Source: Chryseobacterium sp. (GTDB lineage Bacteria > Bacteroidota > Bacteroidia > Flavobacteriales > Weeksellaceae). From it: a stretch of DNA of 6,180 nt. The stretch's first letter is position 1. Each line of letters starts with the position of its first letter. The notes under the pieces are model-generated. The model was not told the origin of the DNA and did no database searches. It saw nothing but the letters and a program-made list of their open reading frames with translations. The stretch covers positions 1-6,180 of the forward strand of contig JASLCD010000358.1 in assembly GCA_030146295.1 (NCBI GenBank), in the 5' to 3' direction. Both the position numbers and the translations under genes were made by a program. Below, one piece after another: positions 6,147 to 6,180 of this stretch.

Positions 6147-6180
6147 TTCTTCAGCTTTTTGTCGTTAATATAATTATTCA

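Overview
The window looks like a chromosomal segment of a Bacteroidota (Flavobacteriia) bacterium, probably Chryseobacterium or a close relative. This is inferred from the AT-rich intergenic DNA, the lack of clear Shine-Dalgarno sequences, a mevalonate-pathway decarboxylase gene, and small secreted or VOC proteins of the kind common in that group. No database comparison was possible. I see no mobile element, CRISPR array, rRNA or tRNA, and the window reads as ordinary core or housekeeping DNA. All gaps between genes are short (the longest is 108 bases).

Layout. (1) Positions 1-1207, plus strand: a TSUP (TauE/SafE-type) membrane transporter, cut by the left edge, overlaps by one base (TAATG) a small three-helix DUF1634 membrane protein. 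The two look translationally coupled and may form one transporter. (2) Positions 1211-2061, minus strand: a secreted NTF2-like/Lumazine_bd_2-like protein of unknown role, followed 32 bases later by a GloA2/YaeR-type VOC metalloenzyme. This pair converges on the transporter pair with only 3 bases between stop codons. (3) Positions 2062-2169: a very AT-rich divergent spacer. (4) Positions 2170-3252, plus strand: a membrane-anchored endonuclease/exonuclease/phosphatase (EEP) family enzyme with a strongly acidic C-terminal tail. (5) Positions 3253-3292: a hairpin terminator between convergent genes, placed best for the minus strand. (6) Positions 3297-6146, minus strand: a two-gene operon of a long-chain acyl-CoA ligase followed 21 bases later by mvaD.

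How they fit together. The clearest functional unit is the acyl-CoA ligase-mvaD pair, which joins fatty-acid activation to isoprenoid precursor synthesis; both belong to lipid metabolism and the operon ends at a good intrinsic terminator. The TSUP/DUF1634 pair probably exports or imports a small organic or sulfur-containing anion. The other genes have recognisable folds but unknown substrates. I found no convincing new system. The points most worth checking are the TSUP-DUF1634 partnership, the likely cytosolic topology of the anchored EEP enzyme, the variant motifs in MvaD, and the 18-base palindrome at the terminator, which may be a dispersed repeat.
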